Assembly: GCF_003710825.1 (NCBI RefSeq)
Contig: NZ_RHHQ01000007.1
Location: 124,001-188,000 of the forward strand
DNA: 64,000 bases
Direction: 5' to 3'
Origin: Brevibacillus fluminis
Lineage (GTDB): Bacteria > Bacillota > Bacilli > Brevibacillales > Brevibacillaceae
The translations under genes were made by a program, and so were the position numbers. Below the pieces are notes generated by a model. It searched no databases. It had not been told where the DNA came from and saw only the letters and a list, made by a program, of their open reading frames with translations. Below, one piece after another: positions 8,091 to 15,797 of the stretch; position 1 is the stretch's first letter, and each line of letters starts with the position of its first letter.

Positions 8091-9191
8091 ATGAAAAAAG
8101 TCCTTTTGACCGTACTGTCGGCAGCATTTGTGCTGACGGCATGCGGCGGTAACTCACAGACAGCCAACAGCGGTGCTCCTGCGGAAAAAATCAGCGGCGT
8201 GCCGGACGGGGTGCAGGGAGGCAAGAAAGTGGCGGTCATCCGCAACCTGCCTTCCGATGACCATACCAAGCAGTTTTTGGATGGTGCGCGAAGCGAAGGG
8301 GAGTCGTTCGGCTTCAAGGTCGACACGTTCATCGCGGACAACGACGACGCCAAGTTCCAAGAGCTGGTCGCCCAAGCGATCCAGAAAGATTACGACGGAC
8401 TGATCATTTCCCACGGAAAAAAAGATTACTCCTATGACATGCTGAAGCCGGCAATCGATAAAAAGATGAAGGTTGTCACATTCGATACGGTCATCGAAAA
8501 GGATGGCAAAAACTTACCGGAGATCACAACGACGGCGCAGGACGACCACAAGCTGGCAGAGCTGTCGCTAAATGAAGTCGCCGCTCTGTCCAAGGACGGG
8601 CAGCCGGTCCGTGTGATCAAGCTGTGGTTCGGCCCAGGGGTGCCGCCGCTCGACCGCCGTCAGGAAATTTATGCTGATTTCGAGAAAAACAACAAAATCA
8701 AGACGCTTGAAGTCATTGGGCCAACGAATATGCAAGACATCCAAGGGGACATTGCGGCAAAAGTAAGCGCGATTTTGGCCAAGTATCCTGCCGGAACAGT
8801 CGATGCGATCTGGGGCTCATGGGATGAAATGTCCAAAGGGGCATTCAAGGCGCTTAAGGACAACAATCGGACTGACATCAAGCTTGTCTCCATCGACGTC
8901 TCTAACCAAGATATTAATCTGATGCGAGAAGACGGAAGCGTCTGGATTTCCACAGCGGCCGTCGATCCGAAACTGATCGGTCTCGTCGACATGCGTCTAC
9001 TAGCGAAAAAATTAGCAGGTGAAGAGACACCTGCCACCTTTGACCTGGAAGCGCGACTGATCAAAAAAGACCAATTGAAACCAGAAACGAACATGACGAC
9101 GCTGAAAGATGTGATCGAGGGCTGGGGTACATCCGATGTCTTCAATGAATCATGGATGCAAACGCTGCGGACCAATTTTGCGAAGAAATAA
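8091..9191 (+). CDS. Sugar ABC transporter substrate-binding lipoprotein
   Basis: A 366-residue lipoprotein with an N-terminal signal and lipobox (VLTACGGN, Cys at about 18), followed by a type I periplasmic binding fold of the ribose/galactose class (KVAVIRNLPSDDHTKQFLDG, YDGLIISHG, DAIWGSWDEMSKGAF, VSIDVSNQDINL). It would capture the pentose outside the membrane and deliver it to the permease encoded downstream. The strong Shine-Dalgarno GAGGGGG, plus the stem-loop behind the gene, suggests it is expressed in excess over the ATPase and permease. Its ligand cannot be read from the sequence; the operon suggests a 5-deoxy or 5-thio pentose. Confidence 0.9.
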   Translation: MKKVLLTVLSAAFVLTACGGNSQTANSGAPAEKISGVPDGVQGGKKVAVIRNLPSDDHTKQFLDGARSEGESFGFKVDTFIADNDDAKFQELVAQAIQKDYDGLIISHGKKDYSYDMLKPAIDKKMKVVTFDTVIEKDGKNLPEITTTAQDDHKLAELSLNEVAALSKDGQPVRVIKLWFGPGVPPLDRRQEIYADFEKNNKIKTLEVIGPTNMQDIQGDIAAKVSAILAKYPAGTVDAIWGSWDEMSKGAFKALKDNNRTDIKLVSIDVSNQDINLMREDGSVWISTAAVDPKLIGLVDMRLLAKKLAGEETPATFDLEARLIKKDQLKPETNMTTLKDVIEGWGTSDVFNESWMQTLRTNFAKK

Positions 9192-9194
9192 AAT

Positions 9195-9243
9195 CGGCCG
9201 GGTAGAGGAACCGGAGCGGCTGCGCTTTACCGCCCGGTTTTCC
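9195..9243 (+). other. Intercistronic stem-loop after the binding-protein gene
   Basis: The arms GGCCGGGTA and TACCGCCCGG pair across a GC-rich loop in the 88 bp gap between the binding-protein and ATPase genes, with only a short TTT after. Such stem-loops commonly protect the binding-protein mRNA 3' end and lower downstream expression; that role is inferred. Confidence 0.5.
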
Positions 9244-9279
9244 TCGCTTTATTTTTGGGTGCAGATGGGGTGAAAAGGC

Positions 9280-10800
9280 ATGGCGCAACAAGAGCGAACG
9301 ACGTTAGATATGAAGGGAATCTCAATTGAATTTCCAGGGGTAAAGGCACTGTCCGATGTGGATTTTCAGGTCGAGTCTGGACGGATTCATGCGCTGATCG
9401 GCGCCAATGGAGCTGGTAAATCCACCTTGATGAAGGTGCTCTCGGGGGCCTATTCCCATTACACCGGTTCCATTCATCTGAATGGAAATCAGGTGACGAT
9501 TCGTACGCCGCGCGACGCGAAGGAATTGGGAATCGATATCGTGTACCAGGAAGTCGATACGGCGCTGATCCCGTATCTCGACGTGGCGGAAAACATCATG
9601 CTCGACGTGATGGTGAACCGGATGAAGGGCAAGGTGTTCATCAATTGGAAGCACATTCACGATTCGGCTCGGAAGGTTCTGGAGCGTCTCGGCATCCAGC
9701 TGGATACACGCAAGCGCGTCCAGGACTTGACGCTGGCACAAAAGCAAATGGTGCTCATCGCGCGCGCCATCGCGGAGGAGCGCCGTTTTCTGATCTTGGA
9801 TGAGCCGACTGCACCGCTCAGCCATAAAGAGACGGATGAGCTGTTCCGCGTCGTGCGCGAGCTCGCCAACCACCAAAATGTCGGCATCATCTTCATTTCC
9901 CATCGCCTGCCGGAGCTGTTCGAAATTTGCGAGGAGATCACCATCATGCGCGATGGTCAGGTGGTCACGCGCAACCCGATCGCGGAGCTGACCACAAAGC
10001 AGGTAGTGGAGTGGATGCTGGGCCGAAAAATGGACGAGACCTATGTGAAAAAGCAAACGGCTATCGGCGAACCGCTGCTAACAGTCAGTCATCTGTACGA
10101 CCGCAAAGGCATGGTGCGCAACGTCAGCCTGCATGTGCGGGCCGGTGAGATCGTTGGCATTGCTGGACTCGTCGGAGCAGGCAAAACCGAGCTGTGCAAA
10201 ACCATTTTCGGCGCGCATGCTGCGCAGTCGGGCGAGATCAAGCTCAAAGAGAAGAAGCTGCAAAACAAAACGCCGCACGCTGCGGTGAAGCAAGGGCTAG
10301 CACTCGTACCGGAAGAGCGGCGCAAGGAAGGCGTGCTGGTCGATGAGTCGGTCGTGAGCAACCTGTCTGCAGCGAGCCTCGGCGCATTCAGCAGTGCATT
10401 CGGTTTTGTAAAGCCGCGCGAGGAGCGAGCCGCTGCGCTAAAAATGATCGGTGACCTCGGAATCAAGACGCCGCACGAAAATCAAAAGGTAGCGCTCTTG
10501 TCGGGGGGAAACCAGCAAAAGGTTGCGGTCGGCAAATGGCTTTTGGCCGATGCGGATGTATACATGTTCGATGAACCGACAAAAGGCGTTGATGTCGGGG
10601 CGAAGCGCGATATTTTCAATCTGATCGCAAAGCTTGCGGAAATAGGCAAAGGCAGCATTTATGCAACTAGCGAGCTGTCGGAGATTTTGGCCATCACCGA
10701 TCGGATTTATGTGATGTATGACGGCGCCGTCGTGAAGGAGCTTCTCACCTCCGAAACAACCGAGGAAGAAATTCTGTATTACTCTACAGGAGGGAATTGA
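9280..10800 (+). CDS. Sugar ABC transporter ATP-binding protein, RbsA type
   Basis: This 506-residue protein has two fused ABC domains, as in ribose/xylose/galactose importers. Domain 1 has Walker A GANGAGKST (about 43-51), a signature-like TLAQKQMVLIARAI and Walker B FLILDEPTA; domain 2 has an altered Walker A GLVGAGKTELCK, signature LSGGNQQKVAVGKWL and VYMFDEPTKGVD. As in other CUT2 ATPases, only one half is expected to be fully catalytic. It energises the adjoining permease. Its stop overlaps the ribosome-binding region of the permease gene, indicating coupled translation. Confidence 0.93.
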   Translation: MAQQERTTLDMKGISIEFPGVKALSDVDFQVESGRIHALIGANGAGKSTLMKVLSGAYSHYTGSIHLNGNQVTIRTPRDAKELGIDIVYQEVDTALIPYLDVAENIMLDVMVNRMKGKVFINWKHIHDSARKVLERLGIQLDTRKRVQDLTLAQKQMVLIARAIAEERRFLILDEPTAPLSHKETDELFRVVRELANHQNVGIIFISHRLPELFEICEEITIMRDGQVVTRNPIAELTTKQVVEWMLGRKMDETYVKKQTAIGEPLLTVSHLYDRKGMVRNVSLHVRAGEIVGIAGLVGAGKTELCKTIFGAHAAQSGEIKLKEKKLQNKTPHAAVKQGLALVPEERRKEGVLVDESVVSNLSAASLGAFSSAFGFVKPREERAAALKMIGDLGIKTPHENQKVALLSGGNQQKVAVGKWLLADADVYMFDEPTKGVDVGAKRDIFNLIAKLAEIGKGSIYATSELSEILAITDRIYVMYDGAVVKELLTSETTEEEILYYSTGGN

Positions 10801-10802
10801 AG

Positions 10803-11804
10803 ATGCTTGCAAAAACAGAGCCTGCAAAAGGTCGCGAAAAGGTATGGCATGCATCGCTGCTTGCGTTCACCAACAAGTGGGGAACGGTGATGGCGATTCT
10901 GCTCTTGGTCATCTTTTTCACGGCCATGATGCCGCAATTTATTGAGTCATCCAATATTTTAACGATCCTGCGCAGCATCTCGATCGTGACGGTCATCGCC
11001 ATTGGCCTGACGGTCTCCTTGACAGTAAACGGGTTTGACTTGTCCGTAGGGTCGGCGGCGACGTTTTCCAACTCGCTTGTCGTGTCCATGTACGTCTGGT
11101 ACAGTATGTCCACCTTCGCTTCCATTGCGGTTGCACTTTCCGTAACGCTCGTCGTAGCGGCGGTCAACGCGTTTCTAATCGTCAAGGTGAAGATTCCAGA
11201 CATGTTGGCGACGCTCTCCACTATGTTTATTTTCGAAGGCGTGGCGATGACGTATACGGGCGGCGGATCGATTTCCGAAGGGATGCCGCGGCTCGATGGG
11301 ACGCCGACAGAAGGAAAGCTCACAGAAGTTTTCAAGCTGCTCGGACAAGCGCCTTACATCATTATCATCATGCTGGTCGTCGTCGTGCTCGCGCATATTT
11401 TCCTCAACTACACGAAGCACGGTCGCTATATGTATATCGTCGGCGGCAACCAGGAGGCAGCCCGACTCTCCGGGATTCCGGTTGACCGCTACCGGGCGAT
11501 TGCGTATTTTCTGTCTACGTTTCTGGTTGCCCTCGGCGGCGTGATCCTTGCCTCGCGAATCGGTTCCGCCCAAATTAATGCGGGAGCTGGGTACTTGATG
11601 CCAGCCGTTGCGGCTGCGTTCATCGGCTTCTCTTTCGGTGGATTGGGCCGGCCCAATGCAATCGGAACATTTGTCGGCGCCGTTCTCGTCGGGGTGCTGG
11701 AAAACGGTCTGGTCATGATGTCGGTGCCGTATTACTCGCTCAATATCGTCAAGGGTGCGGTATTGGCTCTCGCCTTGGCGTCGACGTATTACCGCAAAAA
11801 TTAA
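10803..11804 (+). CDS. Sugar ABC transporter permease, RbsC type
   Basis: A hydrophobic 333-residue inner-membrane protein of the CUT2 branched-chain/ribose permease family, with about nine to ten membrane segments. Recognisable blocks are VIAIGLTVSLTVNGFDLSVG, IPDMLATLSTMFIFEG, GGNQEAARLSGIPV (the cytoplasmic loop contacting the ATPase) and AGAGYLMPAVAAAFIGFSFG. ATG 10803 is preferred, since AGGAGGG (10788-10794) lies eight bases upstream; TTG 10797 would be too close. It is the last gene of the salvage operon, closed by the terminator at 11819. Confidence 0.92.
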   Translation: MLAKTEPAKGREKVWHASLLAFTNKWGTVMAILLLVIFFTAMMPQFIESSNILTILRSISIVTVIAIGLTVSLTVNGFDLSVGSAATFSNSLVVSMYVWYSMSTFASIAVALSVTLVVAAVNAFLIVKVKIPDMLATLSTMFIFEGVAMTYTGGGSISEGMPRLDGTPTEGKLTEVFKLLGQAPYIIIIMLVVVVLAHIFLNYTKHGRYMYIVGGNQEAARLSGIPVDRYRAIAYFLSTFLVALGGVILASRIGSAQINAGAGYLMPAVAAAFIGFSFGGLGRPNAIGTFVGAVLVGVLENGLVMMSVPYYSLNIVKGAVLALALASTYYRKN

Positions 11805-11818
11805 TCAAGAAAAAGAAA

Positions 11819-11846
11819 AAAACGGCCAAATGAAGGCCGTTTTTTC
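11819..11846 (+). terminator. Intrinsic terminator of the salvage operon
   Basis: AACGGCC and GGCCGTT form a stem with a 7-base loop, preceded by A5 and followed by T6. It could act in both directions between the permease gene and the minus-strand membrane-protein gene. Confidence 0.85.
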
Positions 11847-11858
11847 TCTTCGTATGGG

Positions 11859-12233
11859 CTAGGTGTTTTGGCGGTTGCCCGCATCACCGTTGCGCAAGTC
11901 CATATGGTTTTTGATCGGGATGAACAAGTCAACGATTCCGATCACCAGCGAAGCGAGGAGTGCGCCTAACACCGTCACATGGAAGCCGGAAACGATGAAC
12001 TGGGTAACATAGATCACGATGGCGCTGACGATAAAGCCAACGATTCCACGGCTGAAAGGAGAAACCCGATCGCCGAACATCGCCTCGATGACCCAGCCGA
12101 TCGCAGCGATGACGATTGCTGCAAACAGCGCTGTCCAGAAGCTGCTAACTGTAAAACCAGGGACGAGAAAGCCAACGATCATTAACACGATGGCTGCAAC
12201 GATGAAACGGATGACGTGACGCAGGATGGTCAT
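11859..12233 (-). CDS. Small membrane protein, phage-holin 4_2 (YvlD-like) family
   Basis: A 124-residue protein with four predicted membrane helices (residues about 8-25, 31-52, 62-82, 86-107) rich in Val, Ile and Ala. The pattern FIVAAIVLMIVGFLVPGF followed by FWTALFAAIVIAAIGWVIE is typical of the YvlD/holin-superfamily-IV membrane proteins common in Firmicutes. It has no lysis genes or other phage genes nearby, so a phage role is unlikely; the family's function is unclear, perhaps envelope stress. Start ATG follows GAGGAGGAAACAAG. It is transcribed away from mutS2. Confidence 0.75.
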   Translation of the reverse strand: MTILRHVIRFIVAAIVLMIVGFLVPGFTVSSFWTALFAAIVIAAIGWVIEAMFGDRVSPFSRGIVGFIVSAIVIYVTQFIVSGFHVTVLGALLASLVIGIVDLFIPIKNHMDLRNGDAGNRQNT

Positions 12234-12313
12234 CTTGTTTCCTCCTCAACTAAATCTTTAAGAGTTTCGATTTCATTTTGTGTAAAACGCCGAGCTGTTA
12301 TACGGGCTAATAT

Positions 12314-12344
12314 TTGGATTGGGCTTGCTGTTACGTGCTATAAT
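12314..12344 (+). promoter_or_regulatory. Promoter upstream of mutS2
   Basis: An extended -10 element TGCTATAAT (TATAAT at 12339-12344) with a weak TTGGAT 19 bp upstream. Its position shows that an upstream ATG at 12319 cannot be the mutS2 start and supports GTG 12376. Confidence 0.55.
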
Positions 12345-12375
12345 GGGGGGACGAAGGCTAAAGGAGGCAAGTGGA

Positions 12376-14730
12376 GTGGAGCAACGGGTTTTTAAAACCT
12401 TGGAATATTATAAAGTGATCGCCATGCTTGAAGAAAAGGCGACATCAACATTAGGCAAGGAAAAGGCGAAACAACTCATTCCCTTTGCAACCATAGATGA
12501 AGTCAAAACAGCACAGGCAGCTACGGTGGAAGGAGCGACGGTGCTCCGGTTGAAGGGCAGCATACCGCTCGGCGGCATCCGTGATATCCGCAGTCCGCTC
12601 GAGCGCGCCCGTCTCGGCTCCATGCTCGCGCCGATGGAGCTATTGGACATTGCGAGCACGATTTTTTCCGGCAGACGGCTGAAAACTTTTTTGCTTGATC
12701 TTTGCGATGAAGAACCATTGCCGATCATCCAGATGACTGCAGAACGTATCGAAGGGCTACGCGAGCTCGAGCAAGTCATCAAAAGCTGCATTGATGAAAA
12801 TGGCGAGGTGATGGACAGCGCAAGCGTGGAATTGCGTCAGCTGCGTCAGGAAATCCGTTCGCTTGAAGCACGTATCCGCGAAAAGCTGGATCAGCTGACT
12901 CGTTCGGCCAGCTATCAGAAGATGCTGATGGAAAACATCGTGACGATCCGTGGCGATCGGTTTGTTATCCCAGTGAAGCAGGAATACCGCAACGTATTTG
13001 GCGGAATCGTGCACGACCAGTCCGCATCGGGCGCAACGCTCTTCATCGAGCCGGAAGTGACGATGCAGATGAACAATAAGCTCCGGGAAGTGCGTCTCAA
13101 GGAAGAGCGGGAGATCGAGCGCATTCTATATGAACTAACGGTCAAAACAGGCGAGCACATCGAAGAATTGAAAGAAAACACCGATGCGCTTGCAGAACTC
13201 GATTTTATTTTTGCCAAAGCGCAGCTTGCTCACTCAATGAAAGCAACTGCCCCTGCACTGAACGATCATGGCTACATCCGCCTGAAAAAAGCACGGCATC
13301 CACTGATTTCAAAAGACGTGGTGGTGCCCATCGATATCGAGCTGGGCAATGAGTACAAAGCGATTATCGTCACTGGTCCCAATACGGGCGGGAAAACCGT
13401 TTCGATCAAGACGACAGGCTTGTTCGCCTTGATGGTAATGGCCGGTTTACAGATTCCGGTCGAAGAGGGCAGCGAGATGAGCATGTTCTCCTCCGTCTTT
13501 GCCGACATCGGCGACGAGCAATCGATTGAGCAAAGTTTGTCCACGTTTTCTAGTCACTTGACCAACATCATCGGGATTCTCCAAAGGATGGATGAGCGAA
13601 GTCTCGTGCTGTTTGATGAGCTGGGCGCAGGAACCGATCCAACCGAAGGGGCGGCGCTCGCGATGGCGATCATCGACCATGTGCTGCAAAAAGGCGCAAG
13701 CCTGATTGCGACTACGCACTACAGCGAGCTAAAAGCGTATGCCTACGATCGTCCTGACGTCATCAACGCGAGTGTGGAATTTGATGTACAGACGCTGCGT
13801 CCGACCTACCGGCTGCTGATCGGTGTACCGGGCCGTTCCAACGCATTTGCCATCGCGCGACGCCTCGGTTTGTCGCAAGAGATCATCGACATCGCACGAG
13901 GCTCCATTAGCGAGGAAGAGAACCAGGTCGAGACGATGATCGCCTCGCTGGAACGCAACAAAAAATCGGCTGAACATGAACGACAAACCGCCGAAAAGCT
14001 GCGCCGCGATGTCGAGGATATGCGCAAGCAGCTGGAAGCGGAACGAAACGCCTTTGCTGAGGAGAAAAACCGTCTCTTAGAGCAGGCGGAGGAAGAAGCG
14101 CGCATCGCTGTACAGCTGGCCCGCGAGGAAGCGGATCAGGTGATTCGCGAGCTACGGAAAATGCGTAAAGAAGGCGTGGAGGTCAAGGAGCATCTGCTGA
14201 TCGACGCCAAGCAGCGTTTGAACAACGCCGTTTTGGAGCTGGAAAAAGAAAAGGTGAAGAAGCCGAAGGCCGTTCGCGCCACGCTGGTGAAGGTGGGCGA
14301 TGAAGTGCTGGTGACGAGCTTCGGGCAAAAAGGCGTTGTGTTGGAAAAAGTGACGGATAAGGAATTCCTCGTGCAGATCGGTATTATGAAAATGAAGGTT
14401 AAGAGCGATGACATGCAGGTCATCAAGCCGTCAAAGCAGGAGCAGCCCCACGCGCAATACACAGCCGTCAAAGCGTCGCGTGACCGCGTGAAGATGGAGC
14501 TTGATCTGCGCGGCTACAATGTCGAGGATGGCATCCGGGAAATCGATCAATATCTCGACGAGGTGCTGCTTGCAGGCCTTCATTCCGTATCGATCATCCA
14601 CGGTCACGGCACCGGCGTTTTGCGCAAAGGGGTTCACGACTACCTGCGCAACCACCGCCATGTCAAATCGTTCCGCTTGGGCGGCCAAGGCGAGGGCGGG
14701 GTCGGCGCAACCATTGTTGAAGTCAAATAA
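12376..14730 (+). CDS. mutS2: Endonuclease MutS2 / ribosome-rescue ATPase
   Basis: At 784 residues it equals the usual MutS2 length. The order of parts is a MutS core/lever region (1-300), an ABC ATPase with Walker A TGPNTGGKTVSIKTTG and Walker B LVLFDELGAGTDPTEGAAL, a long charged coiled coil (about 520-640) and a C-terminal Smr nuclease domain (LDLRGYNVEDGI, SIIHGHGTGVLRKGVHDYL). MutS2 lacks the mismatch-recognition domain; in Bacillus it splits collided ribosomes and has been linked to recombination control. GTG 12376 is supported by AAGGAGG at 12361-12367. It is followed by the DUF350 gene, as in Bacillus subtilis (mutSB-yshE). Confidence 0.95.
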   Translation: MEQRVFKTLEYYKVIAMLEEKATSTLGKEKAKQLIPFATIDEVKTAQAATVEGATVLRLKGSIPLGGIRDIRSPLERARLGSMLAPMELLDIASTIFSGRRLKTFLLDLCDEEPLPIIQMTAERIEGLRELEQVIKSCIDENGEVMDSASVELRQLRQEIRSLEARIREKLDQLTRSASYQKMLMENIVTIRGDRFVIPVKQEYRNVFGGIVHDQSASGATLFIEPEVTMQMNNKLREVRLKEEREIERILYELTVKTGEHIEELKENTDALAELDFIFAKAQLAHSMKATAPALNDHGYIRLKKARHPLISKDVVVPIDIELGNEYKAIIVTGPNTGGKTVSIKTTGLFALMVMAGLQIPVEEGSEMSMFSSVFADIGDEQSIEQSLSTFSSHLTNIIGILQRMDERSLVLFDELGAGTDPTEGAALAMAIIDHVLQKGASLIATTHYSELKAYAYDRPDVINASVEFDVQTLRPTYRLLIGVPGRSNAFAIARRLGLSQEIIDIARGSISEEENQVETMIASLERNKKSAEHERQTAEKLRRDVEDMRKQLEAERNAFAEEKNRLLEQAEEEARIAVQLAREEADQVIRELRKMRKEGVEVKEHLLIDAKQRLNNAVLELEKEKVKKPKAVRATLVKVGDEVLVTSFGQKGVVLEKVTDKEFLVQIGIMKMKVKSDDMQVIKPSKQEQPHAQYTAVKASRDRVKMELDLRGYNVEDGIREIDQYLDEVLLAGLHSVSIIHGHGTGVLRKGVHDYLRNHRHVKSFRLGGQGEGGVGATIVEVK

Positions 14731-14763
14731 GGGGGCGAAACGCCACTATAAGGAGAGGATACA

Positions 14764-15174
14764 ATGGCTGGATTACTGCACAATCCTTATTTCGCCACTG
14801 TCGCCTATTTTGCCCTGACCGGTTTGGCCATGATCCTGTTTCTGAGCATTTTCGAAATGGTCACCAAGTACCGCGTGTGGAACGAATTGAAACGGGGAAA
14901 TTTGGCGGTCGCGATGGCCACCGGCGGGAAAATTTTTGGCGTGGCCAACATTTTTCGCTTTTCGATACAGCATAATGACAGTATGGGACAGGCGTTGGCC
15001 TGGGGCTCGTTTGGCTTTGTGCTCTTGCTGTTCAGTTATTTTGTGTTTGAATTTTTGACACCGAGCATCCATGTCGATGGGGAGATCGAGCGCGACAACC
15101 GGGCGATCGGCTTTATTGCGATGATCTTTTCCATCGGGTTTTCTTATATAATCGGGGCCGCATTGTCAAGATGA
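14764..15174 (+). CDS. yshE: DUF350-family membrane protein (YshE-like)
   Basis: A 136-residue protein with four membrane helices (about 9-31, 44-65, 76-97, 109-131) and the DUF350 pattern EMVTKYRVWNELKRGNLAVAMATGGKIFGVANIFR. The family's function is unknown. The position 33 bp after mutS2, with the Shine-Dalgarno AAGGAGAGG, reproduces the Bacillus mutSB-yshE pair and supports orthology to YshE. Confidence 0.85.
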   Translation: MAGLLHNPYFATVAYFALTGLAMILFLSIFEMVTKYRVWNELKRGNLAVAMATGGKIFGVANIFRFSIQHNDSMGQALAWGSFGFVLLLFSYFVFEFLTPSIHVDGEIERDNRAIGFIAMIFSIGFSYIIGAALSR

Positions 15175-15180
15175 CGATGT

Positions 15181-15214
15181 TATCCAGGTAACTGCGTTAT
15201 GCAGTTATCCTGAT
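15181..15214. other. Strong 34 bp dyad upstream of the ferredoxin gene
   Basis: The left half TATCCAGGTAACTGC and right half GCAGTTATCCTGATA are near-perfect inverted repeats around GTTAT. There is no T-run, and the ferredoxin Shine-Dalgarno AAAGGGAGG follows immediately. It could be an operator or a translation-modulating hairpin. Confidence 0.5.
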
Positions 15215-15229
15215 AAAGGGAGGCTGCAT

Positions 15230-15535
15230 ATGGGAGCAGAACAAATTCCGGTGAAGGTGAAACACGCCGGTACAACGGAGGAAATCCTTGTTCGGCGCGG
15301 AGAGAATTTGCTGATGGCCATGGTCGATGCGGGCTTACCGGTGGCGTACCATTGCACGACTGGCAAATGCACGACCTGTCGCCTACGGATGGAGATACCT
15401 GCGGGATCCGCTGCACTGCCATGCGACACGGAGCGTTACCGCCTGGGCGAGCAGGCAATTGCCCAAGGCATTCGGCTTGCGTGCCGTGTGTTCGTGGAAG
15501 GGCCGATGCAGGTCGATTTGGAGCTGTCTTATTGA
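15230..15535 (+). CDS. 2Fe-2S ferredoxin
   Basis: A 101-residue soluble electron carrier of the plant/adrenodoxin-like fold. The cluster ligands are visible as HCTTGKCTTC (C-x4-C-x2-C) near residue 42 and a distal Cys in RLACRVFVEG. The N-terminal beta hairpin (VPVKVKHAGTTEEILVRRGENLLMAM) is also typical. The redox partner is not identifiable; the neighbours (a DUF350 gene and a cell-envelope cluster) give no hint. AAAGGGAGG precedes ATG 15230. Confidence 0.87.
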   Translation: MGAEQIPVKVKHAGTTEEILVRRGENLLMAMVDAGLPVAYHCTTGKCTTCRLRMEIPAGSAALPCDTERYRLGEQAIAQGIRLACRVFVEGPMQVDLELSY

Positions 15536-15610
15536 TGCTTTTCCCACAACGAAGTATAATGAGGACTTGCAAGAGGAAAGCGAAAGCTAGAATAGCGAGG
15601 TGAACTCACC

Positions 15611-15760
15611 TTGGAAGTGCTATACAAGGTGCTCATCGTATTCTGCCTGCTGTTTATCGCATCAGGCGTTGTGTATTACCTGTATTATCTCCCGAAGGTT
15701 CCCAATGTGCCGGTACCAAGCGGCGCATTTGGCTCACTTCTTATGCAATTATTACCATGA
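15611..15760 (+). CDS. Predicted 49-residue single-pass membrane protein
   Basis: TTG 15611 is preceded by GCGAGGTGA and opens a 49-codon frame encoding one strong hydrophobic segment (VLYKVLIVFCLLFIASGVV, about 3-21) followed by a Pro-rich tail (YLPKVPNVPVPSGAF). It ends 37 bp before the nucleotide-sugar dehydrogenase gene. No family is recognised. The non-AUG start and short length make it tentative, but the hydrophobic helix and ribosome-binding site argue against chance. Confidence 0.45.
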   Translation: MEVLYKVLIVFCLLFIASGVVYYLYYLPKVPNVPVPSGAFGSLLMQLLP

Positions 15761-15797
15761 GCGTCAGACGCTCACGAGTGAAAGAGGAGATTTGAAC

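Noticed and set aside
11859..12233. Prophage remnant suggested by the holin-like protein
   Set aside because: No endolysin, structural or integrase genes nearby; YvlD-like proteins are ordinary chromosomal membrane proteins.
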